Source of the DNA: Snodgrassella alvi wkB2 | GTDB lineage: Bacteria; Pseudomonadota; Gammaproteobacteria; Burkholderiales; Neisseriaceae | Direction: 5' to 3' | DNA: 64,000 nt | Assembly (NCBI RefSeq): GCF_000600005.1 | Contig: NZ_CP007446.1 | Coordinates: 372,001-436,000 of the forward strand | In this document: in pieces, positions 8,368 to 21,087 of the stretch | How the letters are laid out: each line of letters opens with the position of its first letter | Position numbering within the stretch: position 1 is the first letter of the stretch | Notes under the pieces: model-generated | The model's database searches: none | Told to the model about the DNA's origin: nothing | What the model saw: the letters and a program-made list of their open reading frames with translations, nothing else | Position numbers and translations under genes: made by a program

Positions 8368-8381
8368 GATTGCTCTAAAAC

Positions 8382-9308
8382 TTAATCAGCATCATGAATA
8401 AATTTTACCCCAGTTAACTGCGAAGCCAGAATAGCAGACTTAATCATGCGCAAGGCTTTAGGACGAACAAAATTTCGTCTGGAGGCCAGAACCACGCGCC
8501 GTTCCGGTGTCGGACTAGTAAAAGGAATAATACTGAACAACAGATGATCATTCTCTGTTAAAGCTGTAGCTGGCATGACACTAATACCCAGACCACTAGC
8601 CACCATATGTCTAATTGTATTGATAGAACTTCCCTGAATACTATTAGACAGTCCCTGAATTTTCTGACGCGAAGCCAATTCCTGACAGCTAGCCAGTACA
8701 TTATCACGCATACAGTTGCCTTCGGTGAGCAATAATACCCGTTCTTCACCTAGTTGCTTTGGTGTAACCTCGTCCAATTGCTCGAAAGCATGGCCTTTTG
8801 GAACAATAACAAAAAAAGGCTCATCATAAAGCGGAATAGTTTCCAACCCGGTTTCATCAAATGGCTCTGCTACCACAATAGCATCCAGATCACCACGCTT
8901 AAGTGATTCTTTTAATACATCCGTATAGTTTTCATCCAGCTGTAATGGCATTTCTGGAGCCATCTCTCGCAAAGATAAAATCAACTTTGGCAGCAGATAT
9001 GGTGCAATGGTAAAAATCAGACCAAGTTTAAATATTCCTTCCAGCTCACTTTGTTCCTGATTTGCCATCAACTTAATACGATCAGCTTCTTCAAGAACAC
9101 GGCGAGCCTGTACCACAATTCGCTGGCCAGCATCAGTTGTCATTACCTCATTACTGCTGCGATCAAATAATGCCAGCCCAAGCTCCTCTTCCAGCTTCTT
9201 AATTGCAATGGATAAAGTAGGCTGACTTACAAAACATCGCTGGGCAGCACGTCCAAAATGTTTTTCCTGAGCTACAGCCACAATATAGCGCAATTCAGTC
9301 AGCGTCAT
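8382..9308 (-). CDS. oxyR: Hydrogen-peroxide-sensing regulator OxyR
   Basis: 308-residue LysR-family regulator. The N-terminal helix-turn-helix (FGRAAQRCFVSQPTLSIAIKK, about 18-38) is followed by the effector domain. The two redox cysteines fall exactly at the E. coli numbers, Cys199 (EGNCMRD) and Cys208 (ASCQE), so it is OxyR rather than a generic LysR. Oxidation to the disulfide switches catalase/peroxiredoxin gene control. Its ATG overlaps the minE stop by one base (TAATG), so it is translationally coupled as last gene of min-oxyR, an arrangement also known in Neisseria. The terminator is at 8334-8367. Confidence 0.96.
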   Translation of the reverse strand: MTLTELRYIVAVAQEKHFGRAAQRCFVSQPTLSIAIKKLEEELGLALFDRSSNEVMTTDAGQRIVVQARRVLEEADRIKLMANQEQSELEGIFKLGLIFTIAPYLLPKLILSLREMAPEMPLQLDENYTDVLKESLKRGDLDAIVVAEPFDETGLETIPLYDEPFFVIVPKGHAFEQLDEVTPKQLGEERVLLLTEGNCMRDNVLASCQELASRQKIQGLSNSIQGSSINTIRHMVASGLGISVMPATALTENDHLLFSIIPFTSPTPERRVVLASRRNFVRPKALRMIKSAILASQLTGVKFIHDAD

Positions 9309-9574
9309 TAACTGGCCTTTTTCTTTCCTGTTTCAGGTAAAGTAATATTCAATGCCAATACATCCATACCGTTTTTCTTTTCCTGAGAAATATGAATATC
9401 ATTTAAAGAAACATGAACATATTTTGATAACACTTCCAGTAACTCTTTTTGTAGTGTAGGCAAATAGTCCGGTGTATGAGTAGCTCGCTCCTGAGCAATA
9501 ATAATTTGTAAACGATCGCGAGCCGTTTTTGCGGATTGTTGCTTCTTACCAAAAAGAAAATCTATTATAGACAT
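9308..9574 (-). CDS. minE: Cell-division topological factor MinE
   Basis: 88 residues, the usual MinE size. The membrane-targeting/anti-MinCD helix (IIDFLFGKK then [13 protein letters not shown]) and the C-terminal dimerisation domain (about 35-80) are recognisable. MinE displaces MinD-ATP from the membrane and drives the pole-to-pole oscillation that keeps the septum at midcell. It starts 3 bases after minD and overlaps oxyR by one base. Confidence 0.95.
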   Translation of the reverse strand: MSIIDFLFGKKQQSAKTARDRLQIIIAQERATHTPDYLPTLQKELLEVLSKYVHVSLNDIHISQEKKNGMDVLALNITLPETGKKKAS

Positions 9575-9577
9575 GTC

Positions 9578-10393
9578 TTATCCTCCAAACAGTCGCTTGA
9601 GAAAACCTTTTTTCTCAGTATCCAGAAAACGGATTGGACGATCCTCGCCCAGCAAACGAGCGACAACATCTTTATAAGCTTCAGCAACAACTGAATTTTC
9701 CTGCAAAATAACCGGCGTACCAGAATTAGATGCTTGTAATACATTTTGTGATTCAGGAATAACACCAATTAATGGAATACGCAAAATATCCTGAATATCC
9801 TGTACAGACAGCATTTCACCTTTTTCTACACGCTCAGGTGAATAACGGGTAATCAGTAAATGCTCTTTTACCGGTATCCCATTAGTTTCGGCACGGCGAG
9901 ATTTGCTGGATAAAATACCCAGAATACGGTCAGAGTCACGTACACTGGAAATTTCCGGGTTAGTAGTGACGATGGCTTCATCGGCAAAATATAAGGCCAT
10001 TAATGCACCTTGTTCAATACCAGCAGGTGAATCGCAGACTACATATTCAAAGCCCATCTTCTCAGTCAGATCTTTTAAAACCTTTTCTACACCATCGCGG
10101 GTAAGTGCATCTTTATCCCGGGTCTGAGAGGCAGGTAACACATAAAGATTTTCACAGTGTTTATCTTTAATTAATGCCTGATTCAGGGTAGCTTCATCCT
10201 GAATAACATTAATCAGATCATAAACCACACGGCGTTCGCAACCCATAATCAAATCCAGATTACGTAAGCCCACATCAAAATCAATTACCGCAGTTTTATG
10301 GCCTGCTAAAGCCAGACCTGTTGAAATACTGGCACTGGTTGTGGTCTTACCAACACCACCTTTACCTGACGTCACCACAATAATCTTTGCCAC
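9578..10393 (-). CDS. minD: Septum-site ATPase MinD
   Basis: Deviant Walker A ATPase of the ParA/MinD family, 271 residues. Starting at GTG 10393 the protein begins MAKIIVVTSGKGGVGKTT, exactly like homologues; AAGGA lies 8 nt upstream. A TTG two codons earlier (10399) is too close to that site. Switch I (DFDVGLRNLD), switch II (CDSPAGIE) and the C-terminal amphipathic membrane helix (KKGFLKRLFGG) are present. It binds membrane when ATP-bound, recruits MinC and is released by MinE. Middle gene of minC-minD-minE-oxyR. Confidence 0.96.
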   Translation of the reverse strand: MAKIIVVTSGKGGVGKTTTSASISTGLALAGHKTAVIDFDVGLRNLDLIMGCERRVVYDLINVIQDEATLNQALIKDKHCENLYVLPASQTRDKDALTRDGVEKVLKDLTEKMGFEYVVCDSPAGIEQGALMALYFADEAIVTTNPEISSVRDSDRILGILSSKSRRAETNGIPVKEHLLITRYSPERVEKGEMLSVQDIQDILRIPLIGVIPESQNVLQASNSGTPVILQENSVVAEAYKDVVARLLGEDRPIRFLDTEKKGFLKRLFGG

Positions 10394-10455
10394 AATCAAA
10401 ATCCTTTTTGTTATATAAATGAATCTGTCAATACATTCAAAAATCAGTCATAAAA

Positions 10456-11187
10456 TTAATGTGCCTGAATCGCACTAAGCACCAGCCGGTCATTCTGCAG
10501 GAAAATCTGTACAGGGTGACGATACAGATGTGCTGGTAATTGCTGATCAAAAATGCGATAAATTCCTGCTACCGATACCAGTTCGGCCTGCATAGACTGT
10601 GCAAAAATGCGAGTATCCTTATTTCCGGCAGCACCAGCCAAAGCCCGGCCGCGTAAAGGGCCATAGATGTGAATATTGCCATCCGCAATAATTTCCGCCC
10701 CTTCACTTACCAGTCCCAGAACAATTAAATCAGATTTTTCTGCATAAACCTGCTGACCGGTACGAATAGTGCGATCTATTACCAGCGTTGGTAAGGCAGA
10801 AACAGATGAAGTAAATTTTTCTTTTTCAGTAATTTGTGGTATTTGCGCCTCAGTTACAGCTTTGACGCGTGCACTGGCCTGTTCCTCTGGAAGAATGCTA
10901 AAGGCAATATTATGCTGTTTGGCCAGATTGGACCAGGATAAATCGGTATGGCGGATAGCAATAATGCGCAAATTATATCGTGCAAACAGCGCAATCAGCT
11001 TCGCTAAATTCACATTTGCCTGATTGGAAAGATTTTGCAGATCCAGAGTAAAAGGCATATTGCGTAAATTACCAAAACGTTCTGCCCGTTGCTTTAGTTC
11101 CTGGTTAATCAAAGTCAGATCATCTGTCAGTAATTGTACTGACAGCGTGTCCAGACGCGCAGATTTCACATTAAAAGCAGCATTCAT
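10456..11187 (-). CDS. minC: Septum-site inhibitor MinC
   Basis: 243 residues: an N-terminal FtsZ-inhibiting domain (about 1-110), a linker, and the C-terminal beta-helix domain (about 140-240) with the diagnostic GAEIIADGNIHIYGPLRGRA stretch that dimerises and binds MinD and FtsZ tails. It blocks Z-ring assembly away from midcell. First gene of the min-oxyR operon, divergent from the DUF2520 gene; 62 bases separate it from minD. Confidence 0.95.
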   Translation of the reverse strand: MNAAFNVKSARLDTLSVQLLTDDLTLINQELKQRAERFGNLRNMPFTLDLQNLSNQANVNLAKLIALFARYNLRIIAIRHTDLSWSNLAKQHNIAFSILPEEQASARVKAVTEAQIPQITEKEKFTSSVSALPTLVIDRTIRTGQQVYAEKSDLIVLGLVSEGAEIIADGNIHIYGPLRGRALAGAAGNKDTRIFAQSMQAELVSVAGIYRIFDQQLPAHLYRHPVQIFLQNDRLVLSAIQAH

Positions 11188-11320
11188 TAACGTGTTTGCC
11201 CAAGTAAATTATGGTTAGAATATAGAGTAAGTATTGAAGTGTACCGTTTTGGTTAAAAGGCTTCAATTGCAACACGAAGCCTCAGGTAAAATAATCGTCT
11301 TTTAGTTAGAAAAATTAATA

Positions 11321-12214
11321 ATGACAACTAGCTCCATTTGCCTGAAAAAAGCACACAGGCCAAGCGTAAACATTGTTGGTGCAGGTAAGGTTGCCTCAAC
11401 ATTAGCCATAATCTGGCATCAAAGTAAACTGATTAATATTCAAGCAGTCTGGAATCGTAATTTTTCAGCTGCAGAGTATCTTAAAAATCACATACCGCAC
11501 ATCCAAGTACACAAACAGCTAGAAACATTACCACCAGCGGATATTATAGTCATAGGTGTTAGCGATCAGTTCATTGAAGAAATTAGTAGGAAAATACATC
11601 AAATTGACTGGCTAAAGGCTGACACATTGATACTTCATTTTAGTGGTGCATTAAATAGCAATATATTAATACCAAACAATCAACAAAAATTATTAGTAGG
11701 TTCATTACATCCGGTATTTGCCTTTGCTTCGATAGAAACGGCCATCAATACTTTACCGGGGCATCTATGTGCAATAGAAGGCGATGCAGAAGCATTACCT
11801 TTATTATATAAATTGGCACAGGCAGCAAACTTATCCTACTTTAATATTGATTCTGCTCAGAAAAGCCGTTATCACGCCGCTCTCTCCATCAGTGCAAATT
11901 TTTTAGTAACATTAAATGCTTTCGCAAGAAATATATTAGCTTCACTGTCTTTGTCGCAAGAATTAGCAGAAATTCTAGTAAATCAACTAATGCAGCAAAA
12001 TCTCGATCAATTACAGATGATGTCTCCAGACAAAGCCTTAACCGGCCCCATTAAACGTGGTGACAGCAATACCATTGCCCGCCACTGGCAATCATTAAAA
12101 CAATCAGAACAAACACTATATAAAGCATTGGCAGAGCAAACCTTACACTTAACCACATTGAGTGCAGAAAAACAGCAACAGATTTTGCAAATAATCAATT
12201 CGCAAGAAAATTAG
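11321..12214 (+). CDS. Rossmann-fold DUF2520 protein (putative NAD(P)-dependent oxidoreductase)
   Basis: 297 residues. The N-terminal Rossmann domain has the dinucleotide motif VNIVGAGKVAS (about 16-26) and resembles ketopantoate reductase/F420-dependent NADP reductase folds. The C-terminal helical DUF2520 half carries HPVFAFAS and the late motif ALTGPIKRGD. Members are conserved but uncharacterised; a pyrroline-5-carboxylate- or ketopantoate-reductase-like role has been suggested only from fold. It is divergent from minC and stands alone, ending about 120 bases before the rRNA promoter. Confidence 0.8.
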   Translation: MTTSSICLKKAHRPSVNIVGAGKVASTLAIIWHQSKLINIQAVWNRNFSAAEYLKNHIPHIQVHKQLETLPPADIIVIGVSDQFIEEISRKIHQIDWLKADTLILHFSGALNSNILIPNNQQKLLVGSLHPVFAFASIETAINTLPGHLCAIEGDAEALPLLYKLAQAANLSYFNIDSAQKSRYHAALSISANFLVTLNAFARNILASLSLSQELAEILVNQLMQQNLDQLQMMSPDKALTGPIKRGDSNTIARHWQSLKQSEQTLYKALAEQTLHLTTLSAEKQQQILQIINSQEN

Positions 12215-12331
12215 AAAGTACATACACAGCTAAAGAATACAAATTTGATGTAATCAAAAATAATGGATCAAAAATAAACTCAGATAAAACAGTTGAATGA
12301 GGAGGAAGTCAAAAATAAATGCAGGCAGGAG

Positions 12332-12360
12332 TTGACAGAGGATTTGTGGAGGCGTATAGT
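12332..12360 (+). promoter_or_regulatory. rRNA operon P1 promoter
   Basis: TTGACA (12332-12337), a 17-bp spacer and TATAGT (12355-12360), followed by a GC-rich discriminator (TCGCC) typical of stringently controlled rRNA promoters. It lies about 220 bases before 16S. Confidence 0.9.
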
Positions 12361-12430
12361 TCGCCTTCTTCGCTGATGACGCGACACGAAACAAACGAAC
12401 AGTTTAAAGTAGAACGCAGTCGAAAGCAAC

Positions 12431-12443
12431 GCTCTTTAACAGA
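12431..12443 (+). promoter_or_regulatory. rrn boxA antitermination site (leader)
   Basis: GCTCTTTAACAGA closely matches the boxA consensus TGCTCTTTAACA bound by NusB-NusE during rRNA transcription. It sits in the transcribed leader between P1 and 16S. Confidence 0.85.
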
Positions 12444-12581
12444 ACAGATTACCGATAAGTGTGAGTGCCAAGCGGCCTCACACTGATTCAGAGAGACAAG
12501 ATAAAAACATTTCTTGTCAATAACTTTGAAGCAGACCAGTGAAACCGAAGGGGACTTCGGGATTACAAAAAAGCTAAGATT

Positions 12582-14124
<1,543 letters not shown>

Positions 14125-14198
14125 GAGAAAAGAAGGGGCTGATTGGCATTCACACTTATCGGTAAACTGAAAAGATGCGAGAAGAGACTGAATAAACT

Positions 14199-14275
<77 letters not shown>

Positions 14276-14291
14276 CTTATTTAAGGACAGA

Positions 14292-14367
14292 GGGGGCATA
14301 GCTCAGTTGGTAGAGCACCTGCTTTGCAAGCAGGGGGTCATCGGTTCGATCCCGTTTGCCTCCACCA
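14292..14367 (+). tRNA. tRNA-Ala (UGC)
   Basis: 76 nt including CCA. Acceptor GGGGGCA pairs with TGCCTCC; the anticodon loop CTTTGCAAG reads UGC. The T-stem has one T-T mismatch (14341/14355), which I believe is shared with Neisseria homologues, so not a sign of decay. Confidence 0.97.
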
Positions 14368-14693
14368 CCACTCTGAGGAGGTTGGGTTCAGTAAAATACT
14401 TTGGAAATTAAAGGCAGTTCAGAGAGCTGATTTTAATTTGCGAAGTAACGCATCGATCTTTAACAAATTGGAAAGCCGAAATCAACAAACAAAGATTGGA
14501 GCATAGAACTGATTCTGGAGACAGAAGAAGAGAAGTGCTGCAAGAATTGGGTGATGATTGTATCGCTGAACAACGAGCACAAAAGGCGTTGTTCAGACAA
14601 CCAAAGCAGTAAGCTTTATGAGAGTAAAGGCCTTAAGTCAGAGATACTAGTCAACGGTATGCTGACGAAGTCAGGAGGTTCTTGAAATGATAG
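14368..14693 (+). other. 16S-23S spacer after tRNA-Ala
   Basis: About 325 bases of transcribed spacer without a gene. It contains a second boxA (14455-14467) and, flanking 23S, sequences that pair with the 3' trailer to make the RNase III processing stalk (inferred from position). Confidence 0.7.
14455..14467 (+). promoter_or_regulatory. rrn boxA antitermination site (spacer)
   Basis: GATCTTTAACAAA matches the boxA core CTTTAACA. It lies before 23S as in other rRNA operons. Confidence 0.8.
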
Positions 14694-17583
<2,890 letters not shown>

Positions 17584-17688
17584 ATCATTTGAAGGACTTC
17601 GTGCAGTAAATGCACAGAGAATGATAAAGCTTACTGATGAATACACATCATCACCGAGATTAAGGCTTTCTGATTTGACAGTTTAATG

Positions 17689-17803
17689 TCTGGCGGCCAT
17701 AGCGGGTTGGTCCCACGCCTTCCCATCCCGAACAGGACCGTGAAACGACCTAGCGCCGATGATAGTATGGATTGCCCATGTGAAAGTAGGACACCGCCAG
17801 ACT
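17689..17803 (+). rRNA. rrf: 5S ribosomal RNA
   Basis: About 115 nt. The terminal stem GTCTGGCGG pairs with CCGCCAGAC, and loop A/B sequence GGTCCCACGCCTTCCCATCC is typical. Follows 23S by about 105 bases. Confidence 0.95.
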
Positions 17804-17814
17804 CCCCATAGAAG

Positions 17815-17845
17815 AACCCGGTTGATTAGTCAACCGGGTTTCTTA
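17815..17845 (+). terminator. rRNA operon terminator
   Basis: Arms AACCCGGTTGA (17815-17825) and TCAACCGGGTT (17830-17840) with a 4-nt loop and trailing TTTCTTACTTT, just after 5S. Confidence 0.92.
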
Positions 17846-17869
17846 CTTTAAGTACTGAGAATAAAACAG

Positions 17870-17906
17870 AAGAAAAAACAATACCGCAGCAGCCCAATGG
17901 CTGCTG
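17870..17906 (-). terminator. Terminator of the trmL remnant
   Basis: On the minus strand CAGCAGCC (17906-17899) and GGCTGCTG (17894-17887) form a strong hairpin with a 4-nt loop, followed by a T-rich tract. It faces the rRNA terminator. Confidence 0.75.
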
Positions 17907-17915
17907 TTGCTGTAT

Positions 17916-18236
17916 CTAGGTCAGAGAGAGGAAGGACTGCTGACGCAGCGCTTCGTAGAGGACGATGGCGGCGGCGTTGGATAGGTTCAGTGAGCGGATG
18001 TGCTCTGACTGCGGAATACGCAGACATTGCTCGGCGCGAGCCTGTGCGAATGCCTGGGGCAGTCCGGTGGTTTCGCGACCGAAGAGAAAGTAGATTTGCT
18101 GATTGGGGTCGCTGTAGTCGAACTGAGTGTAGTTGCGAGTGCCGTAGGTTTCTATCAGGTAAACTTGTGCATTAGTTTGAGTTTCGGTTATGCATGATGA
18201 ATGCTTTAGGTAACTGTATTGATGATGAGTAAACAA
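17916..18236 (-). pseudogene. trmL: trmL, C-terminal half only (tRNA wobble-2'-O-methyltransferase remnant)
   Basis: From about residue 23 the frame matches the C-terminal half of TrmL/CspR SPOUT methyltransferases. It shows YLIETYGTRNYTQFDY, then the SAM-binding knot segments FGRETTGLP and IRSLNLSNAAAIVLYEALRQQ. TrmL is normally about 155 residues. The first 70 or so, with the conserved QPEIPxNTGNIxR start and the RAGLDY motif, are absent. In their place are 22 unrelated residues (MFTHHQYSY...), and the upstream DNA belongs to the divergent AT-rich cassette. The gene therefore looks cut by the event that placed that cassette here. A functional truncated protein is unlikely but cannot be excluded; the knot is intact. 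Confidence 0.75.
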
Positions 18237-18282
18237 CTATGTAAAATTATTGCATTATTTTATCGATATGCAGGGGAAAATA

Positions 18283-19713
18283 GTGACAGAATCAAGTCTT
18301 CCGTTAGTTGTGGATTTAGATGGAACATTAATTCTGACTGATTCATTACATGAAACCCTGATTAGTATGCTTAAATTATATCCGTTTAAGCTTTTTAAAT
18401 TAATAAGAGTGTATTTTCAAGGTAAGGCAGAATTTAAAAAATTTGTCTATGAATATAGTAATTTTAATGCTGATAAAATACCTTATCGTCATGAATTAGT
18501 AAAATACATACAAAAGCAACGACAACAAGGAAGAAAAGTCATACTTGCTACTGCTGCCTATAAAGATATTGCATATAAAGTAGCGAATTTTTTGAATTGT
18601 TTTGATGATGTTATTGCTACAGATTCACAAAAAAATTTAAAAGGAATAAACAAATTTAATGCGATAGAACAGAAAATCGGACGAAAATTTATATATGCTG
18701 GGAATGATAGTGCTGATTTGCCAATTTGGAAAGAGGCTAGTGGAGCTATTGTTACAGGAAATAAAACTGATAAACTTATAAAAATAATAAAGCAAAGCGG
18801 AACGCCGGTATTAAAACAGTTCAGCAATGAAGATAAAAAAATGATGACGTGGCTGAAAGCCATACGTTTACATCAATGTTTGAAAAATCTACTTCTCTTT
18901 GTTCCACTCCTTACTTCTTTTCAGTTTTATGATTTTCAAAAATTTTTAATAGTATCTACGGCTTTTATTGCTTTTTCTTTAGGTGCATCAGCAACATATA
19001 TTTTAAATGATTTATGGGATCTAGAAAATGATCGTCAGCATTTGAATAAAAGACATCGACCGTTTGCTTCTGGAGATTTATCGATTGCTCAGGGTCTCAG
19101 GGTAAGTTTATTGCTTTTAATGAGTGCAGGATTAATTTCTATTTTGATATCAAGATATTTTTTTGGTATATTTTTATTATATTTATTTATAACAACACTA
19201 TATAGTTTAAGGTTAAAACAGATTATATTGTTAGATATAATAGTTTTATCCGTTTTATATACCGTGAGAATATTAGCAGGCGGAATAGTTGCTAATATTG
19301 AATTAAGTTATTCTTTACTGGCATTTTCTGTCTTAATATTTTTAAGTTTGGCTACAGTGAAAAGGTGTGCTGAGTTAGTTTCAAAGTCTGATGAGAATAA
19401 TTCGATTGCCGGTAGAGGGTATATAAAATCCGATTTAGATATTCTTTGGCCATTAGGTATCAGTACATATATTGGTGCCATTATTGTCTTTGGTCTTTAT
19501 ATTAATGCTCCGGAAACCATTGTTCATTATAGAACCCCTGCTTTATTATGGTTGGTACAATTATTGATGGTTTATCTGATTGGTAATTTATGGATGATGA
19601 CTAAAAGAGGTTTAATGTATGATGACCCAATTGTATTTTTTATTCAAGATAAAAAAAGTCTAATTTTACTGACTTTAATAATATATATCATATTGTTAGC
19701 CAGATATATTTAG
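18283..19713 (+). CDS. HAD phosphatase - UbiA prenyltransferase fusion (decaprenyl-phosphate phosphoribosyltransferase type)
   Basis: A 476-residue two-domain protein. Residues 1-190 are a HAD phosphatase: VVDLDGTL with Asp11/Asp13, a central Lys, and the late motif AGNDSADLPIW. The rest is a polytopic UbiA-type prenyltransferase with N242-D-x-x-D246-x-x-x-D250 followed by RHRPFASGDL, then YSLRLKQIILLDI and RILAGG. These motifs resemble mycobacterial Rv3806c, which transfers phosphoribose from PRPP to decaprenyl phosphate; the HAD half would then remove the 5-phosphate (Rv3807c-like role). The start is GTG 18283 with AGGGGA 5 nt upstream; TTG 18250 and ATG 18268 are weaker. First gene of a four-gene, very AT-rich operon. 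Confidence 0.8.
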   Translation: MTESSLPLVVDLDGTLILTDSLHETLISMLKLYPFKLFKLIRVYFQGKAEFKKFVYEYSNFNADKIPYRHELVKYIQKQRQQGRKVILATAAYKDIAYKVANFLNCFDDVIATDSQKNLKGINKFNAIEQKIGRKFIYAGNDSADLPIWKEASGAIVTGNKTDKLIKIIKQSGTPVLKQFSNEDKKMMTWLKAIRLHQCLKNLLLFVPLLTSFQFYDFQKFLIVSTAFIAFSLGASATYILNDLWDLENDRQHLNKRHRPFASGDLSIAQGLRVSLLLLMSAGLISILISRYFFGIFLLYLFITTLYSLRLKQIILLDIIVLSVLYTVRILAGGIVANIELSYSLLAFSVLIFLSLATVKRCAELVSKSDENNSIAGRGYIKSDLDILWPLGISTYIGAIIVFGLYINAPETIVHYRTPALLWLVQLLMVYLIGNLWMMTKRGLMYDDPIVFFIQDKKSLILLTLIIYIILLARYI

Positions 19714-19736
19714 ATTTCTGATTTGGAAGAGTTAGA

Positions 19737-20111
19737 GTGAATCTATTAACATTTATGCTTGCAGTTATCAGCGTTACACTAAATGCTCTGGCGCAAATTG
19801 CATTACGTAAAACTATGCAGACACTTGGGGAGTTTCCTCAAAGTGCTTCTGATTATTTATACTTTGGGTATCAGCTAATATTGAATGCATGGTTTATTAC
19901 TGGTATGTGCCTTTATGCAATTAGTATTGGTTTATGGATGGCTGTATTGGGTAAAACTGAAGTGAGTCTGGCTTATCCGCTTTTATCAATTGGTTATATC
20001 ATTACTGCTTTTATCGGGTATTTCTTCTTACATGAAAATGTTAATCTGCTTCGTATTATAGGTTTGATTACTATTTGTATAGGAATCATAATTATTTCCA
20101 GGAGTGCGTAA
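19737..20111 (+). CDS. Small DMT/EamA-type four-helix membrane protein (putative lipid-glycan flippase subunit)
   Basis: 124 residues with four membrane helices and the SMR/ArnE-like signature: an early MLAVISVTLNALAQIALRK helix, WMAVLGKTEVSLAYPLLSIG in the third, and YFFLHENVNLLRIIGLITI in the fourth. ArnE/ArnF-type pairs flip undecaprenyl-phosphate-aminoarabinose, and small membrane proteins accompany arabinosyl-lipid synthesis elsewhere, so flipping the polyprenyl-linked sugar is the favoured inference. GTG start at 19737 with GGAAG 8-9 nt upstream. It lies 23 bases after the UbiA gene and its stop is inside the next gene's ribosome-site region. Confidence 0.7.
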   Translation: MNLLTFMLAVISVTLNALAQIALRKTMQTLGEFPQSASDYLYFGYQLILNAWFITGMCLYAISIGLWMAVLGKTEVSLAYPLLSIGYIITAFIGYFFLHENVNLLRIIGLITICIGIIIISRSA

Positions 20112-20112
20112 A

Positions 20113-21087
20113 TTGCGTCATATTATTACCGGAGGTAGCGGGTTCACAGGACAGATTCTCATAAGAAAATTATTACAGAATGGCAATGAAGTAGTTAATT
20201 TTGACATAAAAAACTATACTGATTGCACTCTGGAAAAACAGAGTCAGTTTGTTTATGGTGATATACGTTCAGTTCAGGATATAAGAAAATTAAATCTTCA
20301 ACCGGATGATATTGTTTATCATTTGGCTGCACGACAGTTTGCTGATAATGTACCCAGATCAAATCGTCAGGCTTGGTTTTTTGAGGTAAATGTTGCTGGT
20401 ACTCAAAATATTTTGCAGGCAATGTCAGCAGCAGGTACGACCAGAATGGTATTTTTTTCTACTGATATGACCTATGGTATGGTGAATTCATGTCCGGTAT
20501 CAGAGGATCATCCCCAAAATCCTTTGGGGCCATATGGAAGCAGTAAAGTTGAAGCAGAAAAATTAATTCGAAGTTATGAAAAATTAAATGCTACTATTTT
20601 TCGTCCCAGACTGATTACTGGTGCTGGGCGTTTAGGTATATTAGGTAAGTTATTCAGGCTGATATCTTTAAATATACCTGTGCCGATGATAGGAAATGGT
20701 ACTAATCGTTATCAAATGGTAAGTGTTGATGATTGTGTTACTGCCGCTTTGCAGGCCTATAAAAATAACTTTCCCAGAGAAAATTTTAATTTGGGTTCAT
20801 TAAATCCTCCGACAACCAGAGAGCTATTAGAGGCAATCATCAAACATGCTAATTCAAAATCTTTTTTAATACCGGTTCCTGCAAGATTGATTAAACCGGT
20901 ACTGTCCGGACTGGATAAAATAGGCATGACACTATTATATCCTGAGCAGTATACCATTGCTGATCAGAATACTTTGCTTGATATTACAAAAGTTAATCAG
21001 TTGCTAGACTGGTCACCTTCATGTTCAGATATAACTGCTATGTGTGCTGCATATGATAATTATATTAATATAAAGAAAACCCAATAA
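20113..21087 (+). CDS. NAD-dependent epimerase/dehydratase (extended SDR)
   Basis: 324 residues. The NAD-binding Gly motif is ITGGSGFTGQ at the N-terminus. The catalytic region is FFSTDMTYG followed by Tyr-x-x-x-Lys in GPYGSSKVEAEK, and a sugar-binding C-terminal half follows. Known relatives epimerise, dehydrate or reduce nucleotide sugars. In this operon it may act on the lipid-linked or nucleotide pentose (inference). TTG 20113 is chosen because AGGAG is 8 nt upstream; GTG 20104 is in the same frame and would overlap the previous gene. Its stop overlaps the next ATG (TAATG), so the two are coupled. Confidence 0.8.
   Translation: MRHIITGGSGFTGQILIRKLLQNGNEVVNFDIKNYTDCTLEKQSQFVYGDIRSVQDIRKLNLQPDDIVYHLAARQFADNVPRSNRQAWFFEVNVAGTQNILQAMSAAGTTRMVFFSTDMTYGMVNSCPVSEDHPQNPLGPYGSSKVEAEKLIRSYEKLNATIFRPRLITGAGRLGILGKLFRLISLNIPVPMIGNGTNRYQMVSVDDCVTAALQAYKNNFPRENFNLGSLNPPTTRELLEAIIKHANSKSFLIPVPARLIKPVLSGLDKIGMTLLYPEQYTIADQNTLLDITKVNQLLDWSPSCSDITAMCAAYDNYINIKKTQ

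Noticed and set aside
14340-14356. T-T mismatch in the tRNA-Ala T-stem as a sign of a tRNA pseudogene
   Set aside because: All other stems and the anticodon loop are intact, and I believe the same sequence occurs in Neisseria tRNA-Ala.
17897-18175. 92-codon Arg/Ser-rich plus-strand frame
   Set aside because: Opposite strand of the trmL remnant; composition is typical of a shadow frame.
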